The notes: generated by a model from the letters alone, not told the origin. A stretch of DNA of 64,000 nucleotides from Hyphomicrobiales bacterium (GCA_900468805.1 UEIF01000033.1:62001-126000); one strand, 5' to 3'; numbered from the stretch's first letter, positions 41,852 through 52,870 are shown. Numbers and translations: made by a program.

Positions 41852-43486
41852 ATGGCCACCAGCTTCTCCAGGGGACTTCTTTCGGCAACCGCGGCAGTCG
41901 CAATGAGCCTCGCCGCAGCTCCCCTCGTTTCCATGGCCTACGCACAAGAGGCAGCCCTTACCGCACCGGCAGCGCCGGCTTCTCCCGAAACACCCGGCAA
42001 GCCGAATATCCTCGTCATCTTCGGCGACGACGTCGGCCAGACCAATATCAGCGCCTATTCCTTCGGCGTCACGGGTTACCGCACGCCCAACATAGACCGT
42101 ATCGCCAAGGAAGGACTGATGTTCACGGATTATTATGCCGAGAACAGCTGCACGGCGGGCCGCTCTACCTTCATCACCGGCCAGGTCTGCCTGCGCACCG
42201 GGCTTTGCAAAGTCGGGATTCCCGGCGCGACAGTCGGCCTGCAGTCGCGAGACATTACCATTGCCCAGGCGCTTAAGCCGCTCGGTTATACGACGGGCCA
42301 GTTCGGCAAGAACCATCTCGGCGACCGCGACGAATTCCTGCCGATCAAGCACGGTTTCGACGAGTTCTACGGCAACCTCTATCACCTGAATGCCGAAGAA
42401 GAGCCGGAACGTCCCTACTATCCGAAGGACGATCAGGAATTCGTGCGCACGAATTCGCCGCGCGGCGTTTTGAAAGCGACGGCAGACGGCAAGATCGAGG
42501 ATACCGGCGCACTCAACACGAAACGCATGGAAACCATCGACGACGAGACGACCGCAGCAGCGATCGATTTCATGAACAGGCAGGCCAAGGCGGGCAAACC
42601 CTTCTTCACCTGGATGAATACCACCCGCATGCATGCCTTCACGCATGTGCGTGAATCGATGCAGGGCCAGAGCGGCATGCCCGGCAACGAATATGCGGAT
42701 GGCATGATCGAGCACGACGGCGATGTTGGTAAGCTATTGAAAGCTCTCGACGATCTCGGCATCGCCGACAACACGATCGTGGTATACACGACCGACAACG
42801 GCCCCAACCAATGGTCCTGGCCCGATGCCGCCACTACGGCGTTCCGCAGCGAGAAGGATACCAACTGGGAAGGTGCGTTCCGTGTCCCCGCCCTGGTTCG
42901 CTGGCCAGGACACATCAAGCCCGGCGAAGTTTCCAACCAGATGATGTCCGGCCTGGACTGGTTCCCGACGCTGCTTGCGGCGGCCGGCAACCCCGACATC
43001 AAGGATAAGCTCGCGAAAGGCACGACGATCGGCGGCAACCAGTTCAAGGTCCATCTCGACGGCTATAACCAGTTGCCATATCTGACGGGTCAGGAACAGA
43101 AATCGGACCGCCACGATTTCTACTACTTCAACGATGAAGGACAGCTCGTCGCCTATCGCTACAACGACTGGAAGATCGTCTTCTGCGAACAGCGGGAGCC
43201 AGGCGGCTTCGTGGTATGGGCCAACCCCTTCGTTTGCCTGCGCGCACCAAAGGTCTTCAATCTCAGGATGGATCCGTACGAGCGCGCGGATGTCGTCTCC
43301 GACCAGTATTACGACTGGCTGGCCAAGAACGCCTACCTCATTCAGTACGGTGTCTGGCGGGTAGCGCCGTTCCTCCAGACTTTTCGCGAATTCCCCCCGA
43401 GCCAGCGCTCAGCAAGCTTCAGCGTCGACCAGATGGTCGAGGCGCTGATGCGATCGCTCGAGCAAAGCCCAAGTGGCGCCCAATAG
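41852..43486 (+). CDS. Type I sulfatase (arylsulfatase-like), secreted
   Basis: A 544-residue sulfatase with a Sec-type signal peptide of about 32 residues. The active-site motif is Cys100-T-A-G-Arg104, the CxAxR variant of CxPxR whose Cys is oxidised to formylglycine. Other kept residues are the metal Asp pair in VIFGDDVG, Lys/His in GKNHLGD, His in TTRMHAFTHV and Asp-Asn in TTDNGP. It should hydrolyse sulfate esters in the periplasm. The maturase gene is 7 kb away under the same box. An in-frame GTG lies one codon earlier. A GTGGCGC/GCGCCAC hairpin without T-run spans its stop. Confidence 0.9.
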   Translation: MATSFSRGLLSATAAVAMSLAAAPLVSMAYAQEAALTAPAAPASPETPGKPNILVIFGDDVGQTNISAYSFGVTGYRTPNIDRIAKEGLMFTDYYAENSCTAGRSTFITGQVCLRTGLCKVGIPGATVGLQSRDITIAQALKPLGYTTGQFGKNHLGDRDEFLPIKHGFDEFYGNLYHLNAEEEPERPYYPKDDQEFVRTNSPRGVLKATADGKIEDTGALNTKRMETIDDETTAAAIDFMNRQAKAGKPFFTWMNTTRMHAFTHVRESMQGQSGMPGNEYADGMIEHDGDVGKLLKALDDLGIADNTIVVYTTDNGPNQWSWPDAATTAFRSEKDTNWEGAFRVPALVRWPGHIKPGEVSNQMMSGLDWFPTLLAAAGNPDIKDKLAKGTTIGGNQFKVHLDGYNQLPYLTGQEQKSDRHDFYYFNDEGQLVAYRYNDWKIVFCEQREPGGFVVWANPFVCLRAPKVFNLRMDPYERADVVSDQYYDWLAKNAYLIQYGVWRVAPFLQTFREFPPSQRSASFSVDQMVEALMRSLEQSPSGAQ

Positions 43487-43559
43487 CGCCACCTGTCGAA
43501 AGATCACAGGCGCGGCGAGAATCCTATCGCGCCTGCAATTCGAACTCCGCGGAGCGCAC

Positions 43560-44533
<974 letters not shown>

Positions 44534-44537
<4 letters not shown>

Positions 44538-45487
44538 GTGCGGCGGCCAAAAGCAGCGATGGTGTTCATGTCACGACGGAACAGCTCGTCGCTCTCGAGG
44601 GCCGCGCCCGCAACCTGACCTTTATCCAGAAGGCGAAAAGCCACCAGCAGCTTGCCGGCCGCATGCAATCGGCGCTGCGCGGCCGCGGCCTGATCTTCGA
44701 GGAATTGCGGGAATATCTGCCGGGTGACGATATCCGCTCCATCGATTGGCGCGTGACGGCCCGCACGAACAAACCGGTCGTGCGCATTTATGGCGAGGAG
44801 AAGGAGCGGCCGGCGATCCTCGTGGTCGACCAGCGGATCAACATGTTCTTCGGCAGCCGTCGCGCCATGAAATCCGTCACCGCCGCCGAGGCCGCCATGC
44901 TCTGCGCCTGGCGCATTCTCGGCTCGGGCGATCGGGTCGGCGGCTTCATCTTTGGCGATGGCGACATCGAAGAGGTCAAGCCATATCGCAGCCGCAACGC
45001 CGTCATCGCGCTTGCCGACATGATCGCCTCCAAGAACCAGACCCTGAATTCGCGGTTCACCGACATACCCTCCCCCGCCTCTCTGGACACGGTACTGCAG
45101 CGCGTGGCCGCAATCGCCCATCACGATCACCTTGTCGTCGTCATCAGCGATTTTGATGGGCATGGGGAAACGACGCGCAATCTGATGCTGGCGCTCTCGG
45201 CCCGCAACGACGTGATCTGCCTGCTGATCTACGACCCTTTCCTTCTGGAGCTTCCCAAAGCCGCCAATATCGTTGTGAGCGGCGGCGGATTGCAGGCGGA
45301 ACTGTCCCTGAGCGAGGCAGGCGTCCGCAAATCCATCGATACTTTTGCCCGCAACCGCGGCCGCGAATTGATGGCCTGGCAGCGCGAACTCGGCCTTCCC
45401 ATGCTGCCTGTCTCTACGGCAGAGGAGACTGCTCCACAGCTTCGCCGCCTGCTCGAACAATCCACCTGGCGGCAACGGAGGCGATGA
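44534..45487 (+). CDS. DUF58 protein (MoxR-associated)
   Basis: A 317-residue DUF58 protein with the diagnostic RGRGLIFEELREYLPGDDIRSIDWRVTART segment. A VWA-like half follows (ILVVDQRINMFFGS, LVVVISDFDGHGET). It has no membrane segment. It overlaps the MoxR gene by four bases. DUF58 proteins are regular partners of MoxR and BatA/B. Confidence 0.92.
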
Positions 45488-45999
45488 TGGAGCCGAAAAT
45501 TCAGCTCGATCCCATCACCGAGACGGCGCTACGCTCTTTGCATGACATCGCGGTTCCGCCGCCAGCGTCCTGGCTGCCGCAAACCTGGGGCTGGGCAGCA
45601 CTCGCCACTTTGCTCGGCATCCTGTTGCTCTCAGCTTTCCTTGTCTGGCTGAGACGATATCGCCGCAATGCCTACCGGCGGGAAGCGCTGCGATTGCTTG
45701 ACGGCATCGCGGCAGACATCCGCAACCCGATCTATCGCGAAAAGGGCGTCCACGAACTGACGGAACTGCTGAAGCGCACTGCGCTCGCGGCATCACCAAG
45801 GAGCGATGTCGCATCCCTTACCGGTCAGGCATGGGCACGGCGTCTGAACAGCCGCGGAGCGGATAATGCATTTAGCCGCCTCCTCGATGATCTCGAATAT
45901 CGCGATGACGCCGCCATTGCGGCACTTCCTGATGATGTTGCCGACCAGCTCGTCCGCAAATCGAGACGGTGGATCAGGGGGCACCATGTACCAGCTTGA
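45484..45999 (+). CDS. DUF4381 membrane protein
   Basis: A 171-residue protein with one membrane segment at about 37-57 (WAALATLLGILLLSAFLVWL), followed by a cytoplasmic helical domain ending RKSRRWIRGHH. Size, topology and position between DUF58 and BatA match DUF4381. Two ATGs (45484, 45487) are possible. It overlaps both neighbours. Confidence 0.85.
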   Translation: MMEPKIQLDPITETALRSLHDIAVPPPASWLPQTWGWAALATLLGILLLSAFLVWLRRYRRNAYRREALRLLDGIAADIRNPIYREKGVHELTELLKRTALAASPRSDVASLTGQAWARRLNSRGADNAFSRLLDDLEYRDDAAIAALPDDVADQLVRKSRRWIRGHHVPA

Positions 46000-46975
46000 G
46001 CATGCATGGCTGCTTCTACTGCTTCCGCTCCCCCTGCTGGTCTGGTGGCTGCTGCCGGCGCACAGGGAAACGTCGGCATCGATCCGCCTGCCCTTTTTCG
46101 ATCAAGTGGCTCATGCGGCAGGGGTTCAGCCGACGGAAGGTTCCGTAGTGCCAAAACGGACATGGCATCAGAGCCTTGCCGAAGATCTTGCCTGGTGCTT
46201 CGTCGTTCTCGCGCTTGCCCGGCCGCAATTCGTCGAGCCGCCGCTCGAAAAGGTGGAACCGCAACGTGATATCCTGCTGGCCCTCGACCTGTCGCAATCC
46301 ATGGAAACGCGTGATTTTCCATTGCCTGACGGCAGTCTGGGAGCGCGCGTCGACGCCGTGCGAACCGTGGTCGCCGATTTCGTGACGAAACGACCCAGTG
46401 ACCGGCTTGGCCTGATCGCCTTCGGCGATGCGCCCTACCCGCTGGCACCTTTCACCATGGATCACGACCTCGTCCGACTGATGATCAACGGACTGCTGCC
46501 CGGCATCGCAGGTCCGCGAACATCGCTTGGAGATTCGATCGGCCTGGCGCTCAGAATGTTCGAAAAGACAACCGCCCCCGAAAAGGTGCTGATCCTGCTC
46601 ACCGACGGCAACGATACGGCCAGCAAGATGCCGCCGTTGAAGGCGGCAGAGATCGCCGGAAAGAATGACATCGTCATCCATGCAATCGGCATCGGTGACC
46701 CGGCCGCCATGGGCGAGGACAAGCTGGATACAAGGACACTCCAGAAGATCGCCGCCGATACCGGCGGCCGCTATTTCTTCGGCGGTGACCAGAGCCAGCT
46801 CGCGACCATATACGACGTTCTCGACCAGATCACGCCGGAAGACCAGAAAGTGCTGTCCTGGCGTCCGCGTATCGAACTGTTCCATTGGCCGCTCGGCGCG
46901 GCGATCGTCATTCTCGCTCTCTATTATTTCCTCGCGGGCTCTCTCGGTCTGATCCGCCGGAGGGCAGCGGCATGA
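45986..46975 (+). CDS. batA: VWA-domain membrane protein, BatA type
   Basis: A 329-residue protein: N-terminal hydrophobic hairpin (HAWLLLLLPLPLLVWWLLPAH), a second segment near 70, a VWA domain with an intact MIDAS DLSQSM, T and D positions (TDGND), and a C-terminal membrane segment (WPLGAAIVILALYYFLAG). BatA proteins were named for Bacteroides aerotolerance, but their biochemical role is still unclear. It overlaps the DUF4381 and BatB genes. Confidence 0.9.
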   Translation: MYQLEHAWLLLLLPLPLLVWWLLPAHRETSASIRLPFFDQVAHAAGVQPTEGSVVPKRTWHQSLAEDLAWCFVVLALARPQFVEPPLEKVEPQRDILLALDLSQSMETRDFPLPDGSLGARVDAVRTVVADFVTKRPSDRLGLIAFGDAPYPLAPFTMDHDLVRLMINGLLPGIAGPRTSLGDSIGLALRMFEKTTAPEKVLILLTDGNDTASKMPPLKAAEIAGKNDIVIHAIGIGDPAAMGEDKLDTRTLQKIAADTGGRYFFGGDQSQLATIYDVLDQITPEDQKVLSWRPRIELFHWPLGAAIVILALYYFLAGSLGLIRRRAAA

Positions 46976-48528
46976 TCACCGACCTGCACTTTCTGCGGCC
47001 ATGGTGGTTACTCGCCCTGCTCGTTCCGCTCGTTATTCTCTGGTTCGCGGCCCGCTCGGACGATATTCGCGACCGCTGGAAGGGCATGATCGCGCCGCAT
47101 CTGCTCGACAAGCTGATCGTCGAGGCAAACCGCCACGGCCGGATCAATCCATCATGGCTGCTCGCCGGCCTGCTGGCTTTGGGCACTATTGCCGCAGCAG
47201 GCCCGGCATGGCAGCACGAGGCACCCCCCTTTGTCGAGGATACAGCGCCCCTTGTCATCGCCATCGATCTTTCGCCGACCATGGATGCGATCGATATCAG
47301 CCCCAGCCGCATCGAACGCGCAAAACTCAAGATCCAGGATATTCTCGCTGCGCGGCCCGGAGCAAAAACCGCAATCGTCGCCTATGCCGGCACCGCCCAT
47401 CTCGTCGTGCCGCTGACAGAAGATGCATCCCTTATAGAAAGCTATTCGGATGCGCTGGCGACGCGCATCATGCCAGAGCCCGGCAAGAACACGTCAGGCG
47501 CGCTTGCACTTTCGAACAGCCTCTTCAAGACGGAGGGTATGGTCGGCACGATCCTTTTCCTGACGGATGGTATCGAACCGGCCGGGCTCGACGCACTGAA
47601 GGCCACGAATGCCAACGGGGTGGTTATTCTCGGTATCGGCACCGCCGAGGGTGGGCCAGTCAAGACGGCCGACGGCAATTTCCTGACCAATGCCGGCGGC
47701 GGGCGCCTCCTGCCTAAACTCGATGTCGAGGCCCTGAAGCAGGTGAAGTCGGCAACCGGGGCCGATGTCGCCACGATCACCAATGACGATACCGACGTCC
47801 GCTGGATCATCCAGCGTATCAGCACGAATTTTGCGGATGCGCAGACCTCAGAAGGCAATCGTTGGCGCGATGCCGGCTGGTGGCTGGTCGCTCCGGTCGC
47901 CTTGCTGCTTGCTCTCTCCTTCCGGCGCGGCTGGGTGGTCAAGGTCGGCGCCATGCTTCTCGCCATCCGGCTGCTGACGCCGTCCCCGGCCGAGGCGGCT
48001 GACTTCATGGATCTATGGCTGACGCCGGATCAGCAGGGGCGACTGGCTTTTGAACGGGCCGACTTCGAGGGGGCCGCCGGCCATTTCCAGGATCCTATGT
48101 GGAAGGGTGTAGCGCTTTACAGGACCGGGCATTTTGAGGATGCGCTTGATGCCTTCGCTGCCGTCGATACGGCTGAAAGCTGGTACAATCAGGGAAACAC
48201 CCTCCTGCATCTCGGCAAGTTCGAGGAAGCTGTCGCGGCCTATCGGAAAGCAATCGAAAAACGGAAGGACTGGCCGGAGGCTCAAGCCGATCTCGTGATC
48301 GCCGAAAGGCTTTTGAAGAAGCAGCAGGAGAAGGAACAGGAGCAACCGCAGGAGCCGAATGAAAAGCCCGACAGCGTCCAGTTCGACGACAAGGGAAAGC
48401 AAGGCAAGGAAGGACAGATCAGCATCGCCGAGCAGACCTCGGAAATGTGGATGAAGAATATCCAGGTGAGCCCGGCCGACCTGATGGCGCGCAAATTCGC
48501 GATGGAAGCGAAAGGGGGCAAACCATGA
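46972..48528 (+). CDS. batB: VWA-TPR fusion membrane protein, BatB-BatC type
   Basis: A 518-residue fusion. The N-terminus (LHFLRPWWLLALLVPLVILW) and the VWA domain with DLSPTMDAID match BatB. After a membrane segment at about 300-330, a TPR unit (ESWYNQGNTLLHLGKFEEAVAAYRKAIE, about 402-430) and a charged, Gln/Glu-rich tail match BatC. In Bacteroides and spirochaetes BatB and BatC are separate proteins. The start overlaps the BatA stop by four bases and the end overlaps the BatD start. Confidence 0.88.
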   Translation: MITDLHFLRPWWLLALLVPLVILWFAARSDDIRDRWKGMIAPHLLDKLIVEANRHGRINPSWLLAGLLALGTIAAAGPAWQHEAPPFVEDTAPLVIAIDLSPTMDAIDISPSRIERAKLKIQDILAARPGAKTAIVAYAGTAHLVVPLTEDASLIESYSDALATRIMPEPGKNTSGALALSNSLFKTEGMVGTILFLTDGIEPAGLDALKATNANGVVILGIGTAEGGPVKTADGNFLTNAGGGRLLPKLDVEALKQVKSATGADVATITNDDTDVRWIIQRISTNFADAQTSEGNRWRDAGWWLVAPVALLLALSFRRGWVVKVGAMLLAIRLLTPSPAEAADFMDLWLTPDQQGRLAFERADFEGAAGHFQDPMWKGVALYRTGHFEDALDAFAAVDTAESWYNQGNTLLHLGKFEEAVAAYRKAIEKRKDWPEAQADLVIAERLLKKQQEKEQEQPQEPNEKPDSVQFDDKGKQGKEGQISIAEQTSEMWMKNIQVSPADLMARKFAMEAKGGKP

Positions 48529-49823
48529 TCCGGTCAGCCCTGTTGCTTTGGCTGTTCATCTTGGGAAACGCATTGGCTGCCGAACCATTCGCCCGCGCGG
48601 CAATCGAGGGGAACGGTGACGTCGTGCCGGGGCAACAGCTGCGCCTGACGGTCGATGTCTTCGTGCCGGACTTCTTCACCTCGCCGCCGCAGTTTCCCTT
48701 ATTCGCCGTTCCGAATGCCATGGTCACCCTGCCGGACGAGCGCGGCTTCAATCTGACCCAGACCATAGACGGCGTGCAATATTCCGGCATCCGCCGCAGC
48801 TATGCGGTCGTGCCGGAAGCGTCTGGCCCCTATACCCTGCCGGATATCCCGATCGAACTTGGCTATTCGGTGGGAGGAAAGCCGACAAAGGCAACCGTCA
48901 CCATCCCAGGCATTTCGTTCAAAGTTGGCGGCAGCTCCCTTCCCGACCAGCCAGTATTTGCCGCCGATGGCTTGACGATCGAACAATCCTTCGATCGCGA
49001 CCCGTCCAAGCTGAAGGCAGGCGATGCGCTTTCCCGCATCATCGCCATCACGGCCCTGGACACACAGGCGATGATGATCCCGCCGGTTGAGCTCGGCCAC
49101 ACATCCGGCCTGCAGCAATATGTGAAGCCGCCGAAGATCGAGGACGGCATAGACATCAACAGGGAAACGGCCAGCCGGCGCACCGAAACCATCGTCTATA
49201 CCGCCGCCGCTGCCGGGACATTCGACATACCGGCGGTTTCCTATCCCTGGTTCGATGTGGACAGCAAAGCGGAAAAAACAGCAGCACTTCCTGACGTGAA
49301 AGTTTCGGTCAGTCCCGCATCCGTCAAAGAGGCAATCGCGCCGCAGCTCTCGGAAGAAGCGGGCAGCTCATCGCGCCAGGGCAGCATCTGGCTCATCGCC
49401 GCAATCGCCATGGCACTTGCGATTGCCGTTTTCATTGTCCGCTGGCTCGCACCCCGATTTGCAGCATGGCGCTCGAAACGTCGGGATCTCTGGCACAATT
49501 CCCGTTCCTACCGGCTTCGCCAAATAACGCAGACCATCGAGGCCGGAAATGAAACCGCCGTCTATGCGGCTCTACAGGCTTGGGCATCAGAGTTCGGATA
49601 CCGAACCATCGCTGATTGGCTGGCAAAGGAGGGTTCCCCCGTCCTCAAACAGCAGGCCGATCTTTTGGAACGCAAGCTCTTTGCAGCGCAGGTCGGGCTG
49701 AAAATAGACCGGGCGGCAATCGCAACAGCCCTTGCCCGACATGGCCCTGTGATCGACGAAAAAAAGCGATCAAGCCTGCCGCCCCTCAATCCGGTCGCGG
49801 CTGACGGAACAGACGCTGCCTGA
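48525..49823 (+). CDS. batD: BatD-like periplasmic/membrane protein
   Basis: A 432-residue protein with a signal peptide (LLLWLFILGNALAAEP), a long periplasmic beta-rich region and a single membrane segment near 290-315 (IWLIAAIAMALAIAVFIVRWL). A cytoplasmic helical tail completes it. This is the BatD layout. It ends the sulfatase-MoxR-Bat operon, which runs without gaps from 43560. Confidence 0.87.
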   Translation: MIRSALLLWLFILGNALAAEPFARAAIEGNGDVVPGQQLRLTVDVFVPDFFTSPPQFPLFAVPNAMVTLPDERGFNLTQTIDGVQYSGIRRSYAVVPEASGPYTLPDIPIELGYSVGGKPTKATVTIPGISFKVGGSSLPDQPVFAADGLTIEQSFDRDPSKLKAGDALSRIIAITALDTQAMMIPPVELGHTSGLQQYVKPPKIEDGIDINRETASRRTETIVYTAAAAGTFDIPAVSYPWFDVDSKAEKTAALPDVKVSVSPASVKEAIAPQLSEEAGSSSRQGSIWLIAAIAMALAIAVFIVRWLAPRFAAWRSKRRDLWHNSRSYRLRQITQTIEAGNETAVYAALQAWASEFGYRTIADWLAKEGSPVLKQQADLLERKLFAAQVGLKIDRAAIATALARHGPVIDEKKRSSLPPLNPVAADGTDAA

Positions 49824-49860
49824 CAGCGCTGCACCCGGCCTCTATTTTCGGAAACAGGCC

Positions 49861-50670
49861 CTATTTCGGAAACAGGAATGTCATGCCCGCGCGAAAGGCC
49901 CAACCTTCGGCACCGTTATCGGGCGCATCGGCCCAGTAGCGAACGCCAGCGGAAAGGCTGACCGGCTGCTGTCCAAATTTCAGGAGTTTCGAAGCCTGCA
50001 GATTGATCGGCACGGACCACTGGTTGGCTTCCCAGTCATAGGTGCTTTCCGTGTTGAGCGTGAAGGTCCAGGCATCCTTCGTGGTATAGGAAAGGAACGG
50101 CTGCAGGAAGGTCGAGCTTACATCCGCTCTGTCGCTCTGGCCCGCAAAGGACCAGATGTGATTGGCAAGGATGCCATAGGTCCAGGGACCCTCCTGCTTG
50201 AGCAGCACGGCCGTCGGCCCTGCACCCCATTTGCCGCTGCCCAGCAATTCGTCCGTCGCCGTCGGAAGAAGAAGAGCCGGGCCGACACCCCAGATGAGTC
50301 CACCAGGTCCCGGCTGCTTGGGAGAGAAGAAGAAGCTCTGCGTGATATCGCCGATGCCGAACTGATGGCCGGAGGAGCCGGCGATATCATCCTGCCAGAT
50401 CACCGGAAGAATCGTGCGTGATATGACGTTCCAGTCCTCATTGATCGAAAACGGAATGACGGGCTGGATATTGAGCGTCTCACGATTGCCGTCCTCGGGG
50501 CCGAAGCCACGGTCGTAGTTGAACTGGAAGGGGACGCTGATCAGCGAAGCGACCGGATTGCTGAGCTTCTTGGCAAGATCACTTTCGGAGTCCTGCGCGG
50601 TGGCATCGGCCGCGCCAAAAAGTCCCGGCAAAAGCGCCAGCAGGCAAGACGCGAACCTGAACCGGCTCAT
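49861..50670 (-). CDS. Outer-membrane transporter-like protein
   Basis: A 269-residue protein with a signal peptide (FASCLLALLPGLFGAADATA) and alternating beta-strands. It begins DLAKKLSNPVASLISVPFQFNYD and ends WAFRAGMTFLFPK, an outer-membrane barrel terminus. I associate this pattern with proteins misnamed neuromedin U or transporter in databases. The ATG at 50670 has GGAGGG at good spacing; an ATG one codon upstream is also possible. A minus-oriented box (50726-50742) lies 56 bp upstream. Confidence 0.8.
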   Translation of the reverse strand: MSRFRFASCLLALLPGLFGAADATAQDSESDLAKKLSNPVASLISVPFQFNYDRGFGPEDGNRETLNIQPVIPFSINEDWNVISRTILPVIWQDDIAGSSGHQFGIGDITQSFFFSPKQPGPGGLIWGVGPALLLPTATDELLGSGKWGAGPTAVLLKQEGPWTYGILANHIWSFAGQSDRADVSSTFLQPFLSYTTKDAWTFTLNTESTYDWEANQWSVPINLQASKLLKFGQQPVSLSAGVRYWADAPDNGAEGWAFRAGMTFLFPK

Positions 50671-50725
50671 CATATCCCTCCGATACCCGTGAGACACGAG
50701 AAGACAGAGGCTCGACCTGGCAAAC

Positions 50726-50742
50726 AAGTACGTTACGGTAAA
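50726..50742 (-). promoter_or_regulatory. Box C1 (minus): TTTACCGTAACGTACTT
   Basis: Minus-strand copy lacking the final CCG. It points at the outer-membrane protein gene and is divergent from box C2 (50776-50795), 33 bp away. Confidence 0.75.
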
Positions 50743-50775
50743 TTTACGCCCACCGTTACGCAGCACTCGAATGCG

Positions 50776-50795
50776 TTTACCGTAACGTACTTCCG
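50776..50795 (+). promoter_or_regulatory. Box C2: TTTACCGTAACGTACTTCCG
   Basis: Complete plus-strand copy, 49 bp before the formylglycine-generating enzyme gene. A partial GTTACGC element lies 21 bp upstream. Confidence 0.8.
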
Positions 50796-50844
50796 TCTCC
50801 TTCGCTTACGCGCGAAGCTCCCAGCCGACACTCCGGAGACGACG

Positions 50845-51879
50845 ATGGCACTGGCATTCGAAGACGCACATGCCTCGAACGCGGCCCCTGAAGGCATGAT
50901 CTGGATTCCTGGCCGGACCTTTACGATGGGATCGAACGATCACTATCCGGAGGAGGCGCCTGCCCATCCCGTGAAGGTCGATGGCTTCTGGATCGATGAG
51001 ATCCCGGTCACGAACCGCAGGTTCACGGAATTCGTCAAGGCGACCGGCTATGTCACCTTCGCTGAAAAGACGCCAGATCCCAAGGATTACCCCGGCGCCA
51101 AACCCGAGATGTTGCGTGCGGGATCGCTGCTCTTCTTCCAGCCGAAGACCGTCAGCGGGCCTGATATCACGCAGTGGTGGACCTTCAAATTCGGTGCGAA
51201 CTGGCGCCGGCCGCTCGGCGGATTGAGCGATCTGCGCGGCAAGCTCGACCATCCCGTCGTGCACGTGGCCTGGTGCGATGCCAAGGCCTATGCGGATTGG
51301 GCGGGCCTTGAGCTGCCGACCGAAGCGGAATGGGAGCTTGCGGCCTGCGGTGGCCTCGACGATGCGGAATTTGCCTGGGGTAACGAACTGATGCCCGGCG
51401 GCGCTCCCATGGCTAACACTTGGCAGGGTACCTTCCCGGTGAAGTCCACGAAACCGAAAGGCCACGAACGGACCTCTCCCGTACGCAGCTTCCCGCCGAA
51501 CGGCTACGGCCTCTACGACATGATCGGCAATGTCTGGGAATGGACTACGGATTACTGGTCCGATCGCCACCCCGAACCATCGGCAAAGGCCTGCTGCATT
51601 CCGGATAATCCGCGCGGCGGCGGCGTGGAGACAAGTTACGACCCTCGCCAGCCCAATATCCGTGTTCCGCGCCGTGTGCTGAAGGGCGGCTCTCATCTTT
51701 GCGCACCGAACTACTGCCGCCGCTATCGCCCGGCCGCCCGCCATGCCGAGCCGGAGGATACCTCGACGAGCCATCTCGGTTTCCGCTGCATCAGGAGAGC
51801 ACCAGCGTTCCAAGAGCCCGCGTCCCAGGAGCCCACGTCGCAGGAGAATGTTCATGAGACGATCCACTCAAGCCATTGA
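50845..51879 (+). CDS. Formylglycine-generating enzyme (sulfatase maturase, SUMF1 family)
   Basis: A 344-residue FGE-sulfatase-domain protein. The two catalytic Cys of aerobic FGE are present at 286 and 291 in GGSHLCAPNYCRRYRPAARH, followed by SHLGFRC. GNVWEWTTDYW and PTEAEWELAA are further family marks. It has no signal peptide, so it should act in the cytoplasm on the unfolded sulfatase before export, turning the CTAGR cysteine into formylglycine. The copper-type FGE needs oxygen. GGAG precedes the ATG at 50845. The 3' end overlaps the HAD gene. Confidence 0.93.
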   Translation: MALAFEDAHASNAAPEGMIWIPGRTFTMGSNDHYPEEAPAHPVKVDGFWIDEIPVTNRRFTEFVKATGYVTFAEKTPDPKDYPGAKPEMLRAGSLLFFQPKTVSGPDITQWWTFKFGANWRRPLGGLSDLRGKLDHPVVHVAWCDAKAYADWAGLELPTEAEWELAACGGLDDAEFAWGNELMPGGAPMANTWQGTFPVKSTKPKGHERTSPVRSFPPNGYGLYDMIGNVWEWTTDYWSDRHPEPSAKACCIPDNPRGGGVETSYDPRQPNIRVPRRVLKGGSHLCAPNYCRRYRPAARHAEPEDTSTSHLGFRCIRRAPAFQEPASQEPTSQENVHETIHSSH

Positions 51880-52870
51880 TGCCTGCCTCGCCTCCCTCGC
51901 CGTCGCACTCATTCTTCTGATCGCGGCCGTATGGAGCCCGGCCCTCGCGCAGGAACCCCTGCCCTCATGGAACGATACGACTGCCAAAACCCGCATCATG
52001 GATTTCGTCAAGGCAACCGTCACCGAAGGCGGAGAGGGCTATGTCGCGCCGGCCGACCGCATCGCCGTTTTCGACAATGACGGCACGCTCTGGTCCGAGC
52101 AGCCCTTCTATACCCAGCTCGGCTTTATCCTCGATCGGGTCAAGACGCTCGCGCCGCAGCATCCCGAATGGAAGACCAGGGAACCCTTCAAGAGCGTTCT
52201 CGATGGCGACCTGAAAGGCATTGCCAAGGGCGGCGAGAAGGGCATGGTGGAACTCATGATGGCAACGCATGCCGGCATGACCACCGACGAATTCAGCAAG
52301 ATCGTCACCGACTGGTTCGCCTCATCAAAACATCCGAAGACCGGCAAGCCCTATACCGAGATGACCTACCTGCCGATGCGCGAACTGCTGGACTATCTGC
52401 GCGCCAACGGCTTCCGGACCTATATCGTCTCGGGCGGCGGCGTAGAGTTTATGCGTCCGGTGACGGAACAGATCTACGGCATCCCGCCCGAACAGGTCGT
52501 CGGCAGCACGATTGCAACGGAATACGATCTTGTCGGCGACGTTCCGGTTCTCAGACGGCTGCCGAAAATCGATTTCATCGACGACGGCCCCGGCAAGCCC
52601 GTCGGCATCAACAAGTTCATCGGCCTCAGGCCGATCTTCGTCGCCGGCAATTCGGATGGCGACTACGAAATGATGCGCTGGACGACAGCGGCCAAAGGTC
52701 CAGGCTTCGCGATGCTGGTCCATCATACGGATGCCGAGCGCGAATATGCCTATGATCGGGATTCGGCCTTCGGAAAGCTGGACAAGGCGCTCAACGAGGC
52801 CGAGCGCCGCAATTGGCTGGTGGTCGACATGAAAAACGACTGGAAAAAGATCTTCGCCTTCGAACAGTGA
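51854..52870 (+). CDS. Secreted HAD-family phosphatase
   Basis: A 338-residue HAD-superfamily protein with a signal peptide (ACLASLAVALILLIAAVWSPALA). The nucleophile motif is FDNDGTLW, motif II Ser is in TYIVSGGG, and the acidic motif IV appears as GNSDGDYEM. The ATG at 51854 is 7 bases after GGAG; an ATG two codons earlier is too close to that site. It overlaps the FGE gene by 26 bases, so both are expressed together. A periplasmic phosphatase beside a sulfatase maturase suggests ester scavenging. Confidence 0.87.
   Translation: MRRSTQAIDACLASLAVALILLIAAVWSPALAQEPLPSWNDTTAKTRIMDFVKATVTEGGEGYVAPADRIAVFDNDGTLWSEQPFYTQLGFILDRVKTLAPQHPEWKTREPFKSVLDGDLKGIAKGGEKGMVELMMATHAGMTTDEFSKIVTDWFASSKHPKTGKPYTEMTYLPMRELLDYLRANGFRTYIVSGGGVEFMRPVTEQIYGIPPEQVVGSTIATEYDLVGDVPVLRRLPKIDFIDDGPGKPVGINKFIGLRPIFVAGNSDGDYEMMRWTTAAKGPGFAMLVHHTDAEREYAYDRDSAFGKLDKALNEAERRNWLVVDMKNDWKKIFAFEQ

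Noticed and set aside
50806..51867. 353-codon minus-strand frame opposite the FGE gene
   Set aside because: FGE has its catalytic Cys pair and its own ribosome-binding site; the antisense product has no features.
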